Assembly (NCBI GenBank): GCA_009760855.2
Contig: WPIO01000024.1
Coordinates: forward strand, 2,040,001 to 2,104,000
Length of the DNA: 64,000 nt
Reading direction: 5' to 3'
Origin: Cristatella mucedo
Lineage: Eukaryota > Bryozoa > Phylactolaemata > Cristatellidae
Part shown: positions 12,441 through 22,720 of the stretch, piece after piece
Layout of the letters: every line of letters starts with the position of its first letter
Position numbering within the stretch: position 1 is the stretch's first letter
Program-made: the position numbers and the translations under genes
Notes under the pieces: generated by a model
The model's input: only the letters and a program-made list of their open reading frames with translations
Told to the model about the DNA's origin: nothing
Databases searched by the model: none

Positions 12441-12749
12441 TTATAAGCCTGGGCTTTGTTGACCTCTTGTAAATGCCATTGGACGGATTTTGTGCAGTTC
12501 TGTAAGTATGGCATTGAAGCCATTTTGCTCTGCCCCAGCCGAACTCTTGCGTTCTGCCGAACCAATGAGCTCGCTAAGCTTCAGCACCTCTTGGTATGCT
12601 ATAACCGCCCACGCGACTCTTTCTGCCGATCTGCTGGCCTTGGGGAAGCTATCCTCTCTTTCTATTGCTTCGGAGGCGGAGCAGCCAAGCTGACGCCGAC
12701 GTCTATCCAAGAACACTTGCATGTAAGCACACCCGATCGCCTGCATCAA
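12441..12749 (-). CDS. Unknown frame, possible protein fragment
   Basis: A 102-codon frame of balanced, charged, amphipathic composition (for example FLDRRRRQLGCSASEAIE and AVIAYQEVLKLSELIG), unlike random shadow frames. I do not recognise the family. A frame of similar length overlaps it on the other strand (12456-12779), so length alone does not decide. There is no start context, splice site or neighbour evidence. It could be a fragment of another transposon or of a host gene. Confidence 0.2.
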   Translation of the reverse strand: MMQAIGCAYMQVFLDRRRRQLGCSASEAIEREDSFPKASRSAERVAWAVIAYQEVLKLSELIGSAERKSSAGAEQNGFNAILTELHKIRPMAFTRGQQSPGL

Positions 12750-13523
12750 ATACAGCCATCATCATTCTTAAAAAATTAGGGTGGGGCTTCGTCATCTTTC
12801 TTTTTGTTGATGGCCGAGACCTCTTCCAAATTAATCAATGAACAAATTATCCATATATTGCTCGACCGGTTATCTTGCTCAAAGCCACGTTCTTTTTCAA
12901 AAGTCTCTCCCGCGGCAGAAAGCCCGTGTTGACTTTGTATTTCGATATTTCTTAGTTAGCCTTTCTCCACTCAAATCTTGGTGCAGAGTCATGCAGTAGG
13001 CAGTGCTTTGTTGCTTCCGTGAGTAGGATGATTGTCCCAAAGGCTCTTCTACTGTGCGTATATGTGCGAGGATGTGTGTATGCTTGTCGTATTCCTAAGT
13101 GCGTGAGCATGCAACCCTGTATCATTCGCAGAGTGTGAGCACAGACCATGTGCACGCCTCCTCGTGTCACCTGTGCAGCATGTGTAGTATATGCGTGTTA
13201 AGGGGCATGAGGGAATAACAAGGTAGCAATATGGCTTAGTGCATGTTGAGGTGGGTCTCTTCAAAGGCTGTGAGTATTGCTGTAAAAGAATAGACCTCAT
13301 GGCAATGCCAAATGCTCTGCACTGTGCCTACACCACAGTCCGTAGTGACTGGATATTATTCGGCAGCCGTAAGTGCTTAACAAAGCTTCTTTCTAATAAT
13401 TCAGTATAATTGCATCCCCTATTGAAGCCGCACTGATCATTCCATTACATTATCACTGAATTCTGAAAATAGAACGACCACGGATTGAGGTAGCATTTGT
13501 CTATTTTCTTGAACCACTCCAGG

Positions 13524-13530
13524 TATAAAT
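13524..13530 (+). promoter_or_regulatory. TATA-like box
   Basis: TATAAAT lies about 50 bases upstream of the signal-peptide region of the following frame. The duplicated copy has TATAAAA near 18703 at the same relative place. Conservation in both copies suggests a core promoter, but this is inferred from sequence only. Confidence 0.4.
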
Positions 13531-13573
13531 AATACTTGCTGTCTTTCGACCTAAGTGTGTCGCTCAGGTAGCT

Positions 13574-14047
13574 GTGCTCTATTGCTGTGTGCTTTTGTTT
13601 CTAGTAACTGCCAGCAGCAACTGCATACAAAAATACGTCAGTAAGAACTCAACGGGCTATCTGGAAATGCTCGACTCACCTACTGTTTATGCACCTCGGT
13701 GGTGCCGGCAGCTAATAAATACTGGCAGAGCTATCGAGCTGACAGTTGTGAACGTCATAGTATGGCGATACGAGAAGGGTAAACCCGGTTTCCGTTTCAA
13801 GGCTAATTCTAACATCACCTCTGGCACGTGGGAATTTGACATGGCTCGATACGTATGGACAAACGAGAGTGCTGAGAGATGTCCCTATTTAGCGTTCGAC
13901 GGGTCTGGATTGGATTTGCAACCGCGTTCTGGTTCACCGAATACGTTTAAAGGCAATGTCAGTGTCAAACTAAATACACAGCAAGCACCTGGTGAATTTT
14001 GCACGTTCCAGGTCTTATACAAAGGTAATCTCCTAATTGTGTTGTAG
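13574..14047 (+). CDS. Secreted CUB-like domain protein or exon
   Basis: A frame of 157 codons. Residues 3-15 (YCCVLLFLVTASS) are a typical signal-peptide core, with cleavage likely before NC. The rest resembles a CUB domain: an early Cys, GYLEMLDSP, RWC, a GRAIELTVVNV strand, a central CPYLAFDG, and a late FCTFQVLYKG strand. It has four cysteines after the signal and four N-glycosylation sequons (NST, NIT, NES, NVS). The frame has no ATG and opens with GTG; the paralogue has ATG at an aligned position in another frame. The sequence TTTTGTTTCTAG before TAACTG could be a splice acceptor, in which case the N-terminus comes from an upstream exon. AAAG/GTAATC near 14024 is a possible donor. It probably acts outside the cell or as an ectodomain; the partner is unknown. 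Confidence 0.55.
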   Translation: MLYCCVLLFLVTASSNCIQKYVSKNSTGYLEMLDSPTVYAPRWCRQLINTGRAIELTVVNVIVWRYEKGKPGFRFKANSNITSGTWEFDMARYVWTNESAERCPYLAFDGSGLDLQPRSGSPNTFKGNVSVKLNTQQAPGEFCTFQVLYKGNLLIVL

Positions 14048-14084
14048 GAGTTCGAATATGCTGACCTGGTTAAGCCCAGGATTA

Positions 14085-14232
14085 ACGTGCTTGCCTTTAA
14101 CTGCTGAGGCTTTAACTGCTGAGGAAAGGTTATCACTTCTGACGACCGAGGTCGTGGGCTCGAGCCAGCCAACGTAGAAGTGCCTGGCTAGAGATTAAAT
14201 AATCTTAGGTAGCTATGCAAACGAGTTATATT
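14085..14232 (+). mobile_element. SINE-1 copy
   Basis: A tRNA-derived SINE with a B-box-like GGTCGTGGGCTCGAGCC and a tail AGATTAAATAATCTTAGGTAGCTATGCAA that is a decayed form of the LINE-A-like 3' tail. It lies inside the segmental duplication and is present in both copies, so it predates the duplication. Confidence 0.6.
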
Positions 14233-14329
14233 TCTGATGTTGTTTTGCAAGTTTCTAGCTAACTGCTTCTGCATATGTCTATGACTATGGTTTCTACTCC
14301 CAGGATAAAAGCTCTGATTGATAGCAAGT

Positions 14330-14720
14330 TTTCGGCCCAGCTCCTTGGTATTTTTTAATTTCCAGTCGTATCTGCAGATCTGATCAAACTTCAATTTTTA
14401 CTGTTGTTATTGTGATAAATTTTATCATAGCCAGGAAATGTAGCATAGGCACTCATTTTTTAGAGGATACAGGTGGTGCTGCATGTCAAAGTGGTTAATT
14501 TCGAGTTCATATAACGTGCATGGAAAGAGATGAACTCTTAAGAAGATGTCAGGTAATAGTTGTCGGCAAGCCTAATATTACTCGGAAAAGCGAACAACCC
14601 CTAAGAATCTGCGTAACCTATAAGGCACTGTGCGAAATCCTGGTGTCCTGTTTTCAAATGACTTTTCACAAATTGATGTAGCTCATGCATTACTTGTCTG
14701 CCTGTGAAATCAGACATTTA
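14330..14720. other. No recognised feature
   Basis: AT-rich sequence between the duplication and the LINE-A copies. A short out-of-place LINE-A-like piece (CAAAACTCTGCACCCAGGCTTGTCTGTCT) occurs just after it. Confidence 0.4.
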
Positions 14721-15590
14721 ACAGTTATTGCAAAACTCTGCACCCAGGCTTGTCTGTCTGGAAATCTAGGTGTCATGTTCCAAAGTGACATCTCGTTAGA
14801 CAACCGCATCAGCTCCACAATTAAGTCTGCTTACTTTCAGCTACATTGCTAAAATTTGTGCTTGTTTAGATAAGGATACCACATCTAAGTTGGTCCCTGC
14901 ATTCATGACATCCCATCTTTACTTTTGTAACTCAGTGCTTGCTGGCCTACCGGCATGTGCAATCAGGCGATTACAGATGGTGCAAAGCTCTGCAACTAGC
15001 CTTGCTTGTTATGAGCTTCACGATTGCCACATCTCATCACTTCTTTCCGACCTGCACTGGCTCCCAGTCAAGCAACTGATCGACTTCAAGGTTTTTGTCG
15101 CCCACTTTTTTAGGTCACTTCGTTCTTTTACTCCAGCCTATCTCCCAGATCTACTACCCCACCATGCCAAGCATCGTACCACCAGCTTTTCGGAATCCAA
15201 CAGTTTGCCAATGCCTCCTATAAACCTCAAATCCTTTGGAGACCGTGCATTTAGTTCGCATGCTCCCAAAGCCTGGAACTCATGACCGACTTACGTCAGA
15301 ACATCCCCTGACTTGACAACATTAAAAAAGAACTTCAAAACACACCTATTTAGGGCGGTATTTAGTGGGTAGCTGTGATTTGCCATTCATGTGCTTATGC
15401 GTGCTGACACTAACCACAATTGAATGCTGATCCTGTGCAAATCACCCCTAAACATGTTATTCATGTTGCTTATCAAGCATTATATTACTCACCATTCCCT
15501 TGCGTTTCCCAACGCAGCAATTTTAATGCGCGATTGAGATCTGTGAGAGCACTTCATCAAGTGCATTAACATTATCGTTATTAGTTTTGT
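14720..15590 (+). mobile_element. LINE-A copy, 5' truncated
   Basis: Begins around the post-catalytic RT region (GAAATCTAGGTGTCATGTTCCAAAGTGAC near 14762). It keeps an open stretch of 131 codons at 14890-15285 with the SHLYFCNSVLAGL, VKQLIDFKV and PINLKSFGDRAFSSHAPKAWNS blocks, followed by the 3' UTR. The end, near 15590, has the GATTGAGATCTGTGAGAGC form of the tail stem-loop and an AT-rich run. Confidence 0.9.
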
Positions 15591-15591
15591 G

Positions 15592-16175
15592 AGCAGCACA
15601 GTTGCCACATCATTCGCCTATCTGCACTACCTCCCAGTCAAGCAAAATATGCATCGACCTCAAGGTCACTCACTTTTAGGCCTCGCCATTCTTTGGCTCC
15701 TGCCTACCCTATAAGATCTACTTCTCATCGGGTTATGCATCGTACCATCTGCTTCCCTGGATCTAATCATTTACCTTCACATCGTATGAACCTGTAATTC
15801 TTTGGAAACCATGCCTTTAATTCGTATGCTTAAAAACCGTGGAACTGTATTCCGACTGGCCTTAAGATTTTCGCTGATTTGACGACGTTTAAAAAGAAGC
15901 TAGAAAGGCATCTTATTTATCACATTATTGAGTCGGCCCATGTGATTAATCCTTTGTGTGCTTATCTATGCTGACACTGTGCTTGCTGCCACTAACCACA
16001 TTTGCATGCTGAACCTGTGCAGGTCACCTCCAGCTATTAAATGCTTGTTGCCATTTAGCATGCTACCACTAACCATTCGACCATGCTTCCCTTGCAGCAA
16101 AATGTAAAGCCTAGAAAGAAAATGAGTTCTGTGAAGGTGCTATACAATAACAATAATAATAATTATTATTATTTT
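15592..16175 (+). mobile_element. LINE-A copy, tandem with the previous one
   Basis: A second, more truncated and more decayed copy in the same orientation starts where the first tail ends (GTGAGCAGCACAGTTGCCACATCATT). It ends with AAATGTAAAGCCTAGAAAGAAAATGAGTTCTGTGAAGG and an AAT/ATT repeat. The junction suggests insertion into the tail of the older copy. Confidence 0.85.
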
Positions 16176-16179
16176 TTAT

Positions 16180-17300
16180 AAAATGACCTAAGCAGCTTCT
16201 GAAGTGAGTTGAAAATTCGAGACCTTCTGAAAAAGTTCTTTATATAGAGCCCTAAGAGAGAATGGTTTCAATTCAGATGGATGAGAACTCGTAACATTCA
16301 TTTAAATCGTATAAGTCGTTATGTAAAGATAAGCATGGAAAAGCAACCAAGAAGAGACTTTGGCCTTTGGTTAGTAGGACCCTTCCCCTACTCATTAGCA
16401 TGTGATTTATTGAATGGAGATTAGTTTAGTGAAGTGCTATAACGAAGCTTTTTGCTGTTGTCCATAACACGGCATGATCAGTTTTGTTTCGCACAACCAG
16501 GCACATGTGCCATTCCCTTGACAGAAGAAATGATGGATGCAAGAGGTAGGGGTTTACTGCTTTCTGAATGGCAGATTGTAGAGAGCTCCAAGCTGTTTAA
16601 TCAAGGTAGCTTAAGGCACGGCCACAAAGAGATTTGAACTTAATTAAGGGCACAACTAATCGGCCATACTTAGATGAGCTGTCGGCCCAATGGAGGCTGG
16701 AGACAAAACCTATTCACGTTGATAGGCCGGGGCTTGAGAATGGAGGGACCGAAAGGTGGGTGACAGGATCTTGGTGTAGATACAAAACGTTATCTGATAG
16801 GCAGCTAGCAAAAAATGTCGAGGGGGATTAGCAGTTGTCATTTTTTGGCACACAAGCTTCCCTACCTAGTTTTGCACCAACACGGACTCCTCTTGGATCG
16901 GTAGAAAAAAATGCAAAAATTGAATTACGAAAGTCTATTCGGCATGTAGAGAATACGTGGACCGGCTTAACTGTTTGGCTCTTGTAAACGAAAGCCCAAA
17001 TTGTGTCTGTGTTACACAAGTGTAGGTAGGCAGACTTGACTGGAGAGCTTACTTATCTATCTAGCGATAAGTCATTGTGGTAGATGACCAACACGACTTC
17101 TTCGCAAAGGCTACTGGAGATGTACTGGTCGAGCTGCTTATGAGAATTAGGCTTTCTTGTTCGGGGCAGCAAGATATATGCCCGTGACTAGTAACAGGTT
17201 TACGTTGTCATTCAAATTCAAACGTTTGCTTCAGCCTAGGTGTTAATATGGGCAGTGCAAGTCATTTGGGAGCTGAGGGAGTTTGAGACTGTGAAAGTCA
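16180..17300. other. No recognised feature
   Basis: Two plus-strand frames of about 60 codons (16452-16831) overlap end to end but show no domain, signal or splice structure that I can defend. I found no transposon similarity here. Confidence 0.35.
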
Positions 17301-17304
17301 GTGA

Positions 17305-17832
17305 AGGATTATAATAATAAGGATAAACTTGATAAACCACTCTTAGAGAACTCGATCACTTAAAAAAAAAATTAATTTTTACTTGCTTTAGATTTGCTAA
17401 AAAGGTAACACGGTCTAATGCTGAGTTGCATCATGCTCGATAAACAACACGAATACCATGGTTAAGGGTGACATGCACTGGGTCAGTATGCAAGTGCGGT
17501 TAGTGGCAGCATGCACAGTGGCAGCACACATTAGCTCACAAAGGACGAATCACAGGGACCCACTAAATGGTGTAATAACTTATTCCTTTTTAAGTTATTT
17601 TTAAATGTGCTCAAGTCAACAGATGTCGTGACGCAAGTCGGAAGTAAATTCCAGCCTTTGGGAGCATACGAAATAAATGCATGGTCTCCAAAGGACTTGA
17701 GGTTTGTACGAGGTAGTAATAAACAGTTAGTTTACGAAAACCGGTTGGTGCGATGCTTGGCCTGGTGGAGGAGTAGATCTGATAGGTTGGCTGGAGCCGA
17801 AGAATGAAGTGACCTAAAAGGAGCGACAAAAC
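17305..17832 (-). mobile_element. LINE-A 3' fragment
   Basis: Read leftward. It starts at the KVLSLLLGHFIL alternative-frame region near 17830, passes the KAGIYFR block, and ends with the tail loop (AGAGAACTCGATCACTT reversed) and an AT-rich tract near 17310. 5' truncated. Confidence 0.85.
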
Positions 17833-17841
17833 CTTAAACAC

Positions 17842-17987
17842 AACGCATTATGCACTTGATAAAGCACCCTCAGAGAACTCAATCTCTTCCTAGGCGCTTT
17901 ACATTTGCTGCAAATGGAAACGTGATTAAATGGTGAGTAATATCGTGCTTCATAAACAACATGAATAACATGGTTAGGGGTGACATG
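17842..17987 (-). mobile_element. LINE-A 3' UTR only
   Basis: Contains only the last 146 bases of the family: the GCGCTTTACATTTGCTGCAAA end with CCCTCAGAGAACTCAATCT (reverse of the tail stem-loop) through CATGGTTAGGGGTGACATG. It sits directly at the left edge of duplication copy 2, so its insertion or a recombination here may define that edge. Confidence 0.85.
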
Positions 17988-18761
17988 ATTATCCATATAT
18001 TGCTTGACCGGTCATCTTGCTCGAGGCCAGGTTCTTTTTTGACAATCTCTCTCACTGCAAACAGCCTCTGTTTATTTGTATTTAAATATCTTTTAGTTAG
18101 CTCTTCACAACTCAAATCTGGGTGCATTGTCGTGCAGTACGCACTGCATTATTGCTCTCCGTGAGTCGGATGGTTGTCCCAAAGGCTCTTCTATTGTGTA
18201 TATGTGTGTAAGGATGTGGGTATGCTTGTCGTATCCGTAAGTGCATGACCATGCGTCCCTGTACCATTCGTGGAGTGTGCTCAAAGTACATGTGTACGCC
18301 TCCTCGTGTCACCCGTGCAGCATGTGTAGTCTATGCACCACCTCATGTCACCGGTGCAGCATGTGTAATCTATGCGTATTAAGGGGCATGAAGGAATTAT
18401 AAAGTAGCAATATGCCTTAGTGTATTTTGAGGTGGGTCTCTTCACAGGCTGAGTATTGCTGTTAAAGAATAGACCTCATGGCAATGCCAAATGCTCTGCA
18501 TTGTGCCTACACCACAGTCCGTGGTGACTGGATATTATTTGGCAGCAGTGAGTGCTTAGCAAATCATCTTGCTATTAATGCAATATTACTGCATCTCCTT
18601 TGAAGCAGCGCCGATAATTCAATTACAGTGCCACTGAATTTGGAAAACTTATTGACCGGCGATTGAGGTAAAATTTGCTAAATTTCTTTAACCATTCAGG
18701 CATATAAAATACCTGCTCTCTGTCGAAGAAAGGATGACGACCAAAGGACCATGTCGCTCAG

Positions 18762-19245
18762 CTAGCTGTTCTCTATCGCTTTGTGGTTTTGTTTCTAGTA
18801 AATGCAACCAGCAACCACAGACAAGAAGACTTCTTTAATAAATCGATACGTTATCTGGAAATGCTTGACGCACCTAATGATAATGTAATTATGTGGTACT
18901 GGCTGCTAAGAAAGAGGGGCAGAGCTATCGAGCTGACACTTGTGAACGTCACAGCATAGCAATACGGTATTGGGAAACCAGGTTTCCTTTTCTCGGCTAA
19001 TTCTAGCCTCACCTCAAGCACATGGGAATCTGGCACATCTCGATACGTCTGGACAAACGAGACTGCCGAGTCATGTCCCTATTTGTCGTTCGACAGGTCT
19101 GGATGGCATCTGTAACCGTGGTCTGGTTCACCACAGTAGTTTCATGGCGACTTTAGTGTCTTACTAAATATACCTCCCGTACATAATATATCTTGCATAT
19201 TCCAGGTCATGTACAATGATATTCTCTTAGTCTTGTTATAGGAGT
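18762..19245 (+). pseudogene. Decayed paralogue of the CUB-like frame
   Basis: Aligns by eye along the full length of the frame at 13574-14047. The same landmarks are visible in broken frames: TATCTGGAAATGCTTGACG, GGCAGAGCTATCGAGCTGACA, TACGTCTGGACAAACGAGA, TGTCCCTATTTGTCGTTCGAC. Stops and small indels interrupt it, including one at the end of the would-be signal peptide and one in GTCACAGCATAGCAA. Only copy 1 appears to have been kept open. Confidence 0.8.
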
Positions 19246-19254
19246 TTACAATTG

Positions 19255-19770
19255 CCGTACTGGTACAGCCCACGGGTGAATGTATTTGCCGGTGACCGCC
19301 GAGGCAAGCTGATCACCAATGTAATGTATCTCCGTCTGTAACTCCACAATGCAGTAAAGAATATGTGGGTCTTATGCAGGAGAGTTTTGTATAGCGCACT
19401 CACAGCCTAAGCGGCTTTCGGTACGCATTCGGTAGCCAACAGAATTGGTCTCACGCAACTAAGAGAAAGTGGGAAGCATAGCAGAGTCAGGAAACCAGTT
19501 GAGGTAGTGAGTAGCATGGAAGTAGAAGCTCAGGACGGCTGAAAAGGAATAGCCATAGTCGGCAGTAGGAGAGTAGTTGTCGTTGCATAGCAATATTGGA
19601 AGCAAGTTCGACAGTCTAGGACCTGCAGAGCTGAAGCTTCTATCGCCAACGGAGTGTAAGTGGAAGAATGGACTAGGATGACTGAGGTCGTGGGCTTGAA
19701 CCCAGTGGTATATGTAAAGTGCTGGCTGGAAATTAAGTTCTCTTAGGGTGCTATACAAATTAAATATAAG
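19255..19770 (+). mobile_element. SINE-1 copy split by LINE-B
   Basis: The SINE present in duplication copy 1 is here in two parts: about 19255-19317 and 19675-19770. The second part has the B-box region GGTCGTGGGCTTGAACCC and the tail AAATTAAGTTCTCTTAGGGTGCTATACAAATTA. LINE-B lies between them. Confidence 0.75.
19318..19674 (-). mobile_element. LINE-B 3' fragment
   Basis: Reads the last part of LINE-B leftward: AGPRLSNLLPILL, then the CYFHATHYLNWFPDSAML signature in the 117-codon minus frame, then ATTACATTGG-type end at 19318. It inserted into a SINE after the segmental duplication, since copy 1 lacks it. Confidence 0.85.
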
Positions 19771-19869
19771 TTTGATGTTATTTTGTAAGTTTGTAGCTAA
19801 TCGCTTTTGCACAGATCTGCGACTAGAACGGCGGCTCCCACATTGACATTCATTCTGATTCGGTGTTGC

Positions 19870-20340
19870 TCTAGACTTAGCATGATGTTATTATGTAAAT
19901 TCAGCCAAGTATAATCAAATTTAATAAAATGTAAAGGCTAAAGGTAAATTTAAGGATATCCTGATTCAGGCGACTCATTTAGGTAGCACCTGATGACCCT
20001 TGGCAGCATATCCTCTGGATTATGGCAGTCAATTATTATTTTCATTTCCTGCAGAGCTCGAGTCCACGACGAGGTCACGCAGTGCAAGCAGTCTATCATT
20101 GCACAAAAGTATACAGCAAGACAAGATTCTCAAAATATCTTAGATAAGTTGGCTAACTGATTACGTTTTTACTTTTAAGACCCAGTGAATCACCCGAATA
20201 ACGTATTTGCAATAAAGCGGCGTATGAAAATATAAAGATAATATTATCTAATACATATTATACATCAAGATTTTCTGCATGGTGGCTTTCGCACAAGGAT
20301 CTATGATGTTGGCACTCTATACTCGTGCAGCTGACATTGC
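19870..20340. other. No recognised feature
   Basis: AT-rich sequence without a coding or repeat signal that I can name. Confidence 0.4.
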
Positions 20341-20344
20341 ATTT

Positions 20345-20506
20345 CAGGTTAGCCTTTGTCTCAGCCAGGGTTAGGGTTCTCACTCTCCACCATCACAGGT
20401 CACGGGTTTAAGTCCGGCATTGGGTGGATCTTTATTGACCCCTGCAAGCAGTGGTGCAAGCCGTGAGGTCTCATTTTCTGCTGTATTAGATAATGGCCAC
20501 CGAGTC
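20345..20506 (+). mobile_element. SINE-2 copy
   Basis: tRNA-like head with box-B-like GGTCACGGGTTTAAGTCC, followed by GGCATTGGGTGGATCTTTATTGACCCCTGCAAGCAG. The same arrangement recurs near 21495 and 35930. The 3' end is lost where LINE-B begins. Confidence 0.5.
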
Positions 20507-21165
20507 TCAATGTAATATATATCCGGCTGTAACCCCACTATACTATGTGGGTGATATGCATGAGAATTTCGTGCAGCTCACTCACAGTATGAGCCGCGTT
20601 CGGTAACCACGTGGTAGCCAACGGACGTCATCTTATGCAATAAAGAGAACTTGGGAAGCGTAAACAAGTCAGATCGACAGTTGAGGTAGTGAGTAACATA
20701 ACTGTAGTAGCTCAGGACCGCTGGAAAGGATGAGCCATAGTCGACAGCAGGAGAGTAGCTGTCGTTTCGTAAGAATCGCGGAAGTGTGTTCTGCAGTCTA
20801 GGACCTGCAGAACAAAAGCATCTTTCGCCTACTGTCTTTAAGCGGAGGCACGAAGCAGGCATTGTATTGCGTATGCAGGACCTGAGGGAACGAGGAAGCT
20901 GAAACTGGTATAACAGTTCAGCTAGGTACGGAGGAGGAAAGCCGTGGCGGGCCTTGTGGGTCAGTGTAAGAACTTTGCTCTGTATCCGTTGATCGACCGG
21001 CAGCCAACCTAGCTCTTTTAGCACAGAATGCACAGGTTCAAACCTATGGGATTTTCAAACTAGCCTTGAAGCCGTATTCAAAGCCAGCTGCATGTGCCTA
21101 TTGGCTTTTTTGGTAGCTCAGCCAAGAGGGTATTACAATAATCTAGCCGAGACTGATTTCAGGAG
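20507..21165 (-). mobile_element. LINE-B 3' fragment
   Basis: The minus strand keeps a 151-codon frame (20578-21033) starting LKELGWLPVDQRIQSKVLTLTHKARHG and running through FCSAGPRLQNTLPRFL to the C-terminus. This is followed by the short 3' UTR ending at 20507. It is among the better preserved LINE-B C-termini. Confidence 0.9.
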
Positions 21166-21490
21166 CTAGCTAAATTTTGTTTTTGATATTCATCCCCGTG
21201 CTAGAGAGCGGCCTCGGGTGACGCCATTTGTGGTGTGAACTGACTTCTCCACGATCATTCAGGTATTCCGCCCCTATTTTACCTGCGACCACTAATGAGC
21301 AGTCCTCAGAAATACGAATCAAAACATGACCTGCTTAGCATAAGGTATGATATCGCCATTAGTCGATAACTACCTTCGTGCCTTCTTCGGCAGGTCAGTA
21401 AGAACCTGCCATCATCTTTTGTTAGCCCTAACAGCAGCTCTGCCGTCAAACCTGTGACCCTTAAGTGCCGATTAGCACTCGTTGCGGCAT
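21165..21490. other. No recognised feature
   Basis: Sequence between LINE-B and SINE-2 with no defended feature. Confidence 0.35.
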
Positions 21491-21494
21491 TAGC

Positions 21495-21685
21495 TCACTT
21501 ACCGTGCCTCAGCGTGTCTTATCTCATAGATAAGGTGCCCCCCTTTTACGATCCAGTCCGTGGATTCGACATCAGCATTGGGAGATCCTTAACTGCTGGC
21601 TGCAAGGAGTACTGATAGCCGTTAACTCACGTATGCAACTATGCAAATGAGCCAGTTAAATCAGCTAATATTTGGGACTGACGGT
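21495..21685 (+). mobile_element. SINE-2 copy
   Basis: Shows GTCCGTGGATTCGACATCAGCATTGGGAGATCCTTAACTGCTGGCTGCAAGGAGT and the tail GCAACTATGCAAATGAGCCAGTTAAATCAGCTA. The tail corresponds to CTATACAAAAGAGGCCGTTAAATCAGCTA in the copy at 35930-36110. Confidence 0.5.
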
Positions 21686-22000
21686 AGCAATTTAAGGTTT
21701 TCCGTGAATAACCAACGCTATGTATACCATTACAATTTAGGAATGCCGTGAGTTTTCCGGCAGCTTGCTTGTAAAGCTTAGAAAATTTAATAATTTAATA
21801 ATGGTTTTAATTTAAACCAGGTTCCTGCATCACGATCCTAATAGTGTAACCGCGTAGAAGCTCGTCCCCCGGTTCTCTACCGGTGGACTGTGTGATACAG
21901 TGCTGCAGTGCGGTTAAAACACAGGCGGCCGCAACTGGGTGCCGAAAGCAATAGTTTATTGTGGGCCTATTAGCAGTGGTTACGCGCTGGCGCAAGCGCT

Positions 22001-22235
22001 TTACGCGGCGTGCACCGGACCGACGGAGCTAACTTCGCGAACCTCCGAAGCCCGAGTATAACCAACTACCCTGTGCGTTTACGCGGCGCGTATCGGTCCA
22101 AAGGAGTTAACTGTGCGAACTCCCGAAGCCCGACTATAATAACTACCCTACGCGTTTACGCGGCGTGTACCGGACCGACGGAGTTAACTGTGCGAACTCC
22201 CGAAGTCCGAGTATAACTAACTACCCTATGCGCGC
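22001..22235. repeat. CpG-rich tandem repeat, 3 copies of about 78 bp
   Basis: Units start at 22003, 22081 and 22158 with ACGCGGCG, and each contains GGAGTTAACTGTGCGAACTCC (or a close variant), CGAAGCCCGA-TATAA and AACTACCCT. Periods are 78 and 77 bases, so the repeats are not in one reading frame. The GGAGTT...AACTCC pair makes a small dyad in each unit. This is one of the most CpG-rich segments of the window. Confidence 0.9.
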
Positions 22236-22486
22236 GTCGCTACAGCACCCCAAGATACGAGCAGCTAACTGAGTAGCCGGCAGAACACAACTGCACATTC
22301 TAAGTTGCACTTAGCTGTCCGTCGCCGTAGGTTCGCCTCTCGTGCTCTTGAAGCGTAGTCTCGCATCGACTACCAAGCTGCAGCCCTCAGCTCTGTCAGT
22401 CGTCTCATTGTATTCTCTCTCCTCTCAGCTCCTGACCTCGCGCGCAGCTGCTATTTCTACTTCAGCATATTAGTCGGTGCACATCC

Positions 22487-22720
22487 TGACCGCAATGTCT
22501 GCACCAGGCTTCATTTTAACTTTAGCGGGTAGACCAGGAGCCGGGCTTGTACTAGCTGTCCAAGTCGAACCCGCTAAGACAACCACATTAGTCGCTCCAT
22601 CTCCTAACCGCATCGCCTGCATGAAGCTCCATTCTAACCTGAGCTTGGTGAGTCAGGAGCTGGGTCTGTACTAGGCGCCCCAGTCGACCCCCCCCCCCCT
22701 CTAAGGCAAGGGCTCCCATC
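22487..22720. repeat. Two-copy tandem repeat of about 117 bp
   Basis: The block from CCGCAATGTCTGCACCAGGCTTCATT (22491) to CCGCTAAGACAA recurs from CCGCATCGCCTGCATGAAGCTCCATT (22608) to CTCTAAGGCAA. A run of 14 C interrupts the second copy near 22686-22699. Confidence 0.75.

Larger units (their letters stand above)
12847..14330 (+). repeat. Segmental duplication, copy 1
   Basis: This block recurs at 17988-19870 at an estimated four-fifths identity by eye. Shared landmarks are ATTATCCATATATTGC, GTCCCAAAGGCTCTTCTA, GGGGCATGA, AGACCTCATGGCAATGCC, the TATA-like box, the whole CUB-like frame and the SINE after it. Copy 1 is the less damaged one in its coding part. Confidence 0.9.
17988..19870 (+). 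repeat. Segmental duplication, copy 2
   Basis: Matches 12847-14330 but is longer because of a LINE-B insertion (19318-19674) and a small internal duplication near 18298-18380, where CGTGTCACC-GTGCAGCATGTGTA occurs twice. The copies are about 5.1 kb apart in the same orientation. Confidence 0.9.

Noticed and set aside
12456-12779. 107-codon plus frame opposite the 12441-12749 frame
   Set aside because: Composition is less protein-like (Cys-, Ser- and Arg-rich without pattern). Treated as the shadow.
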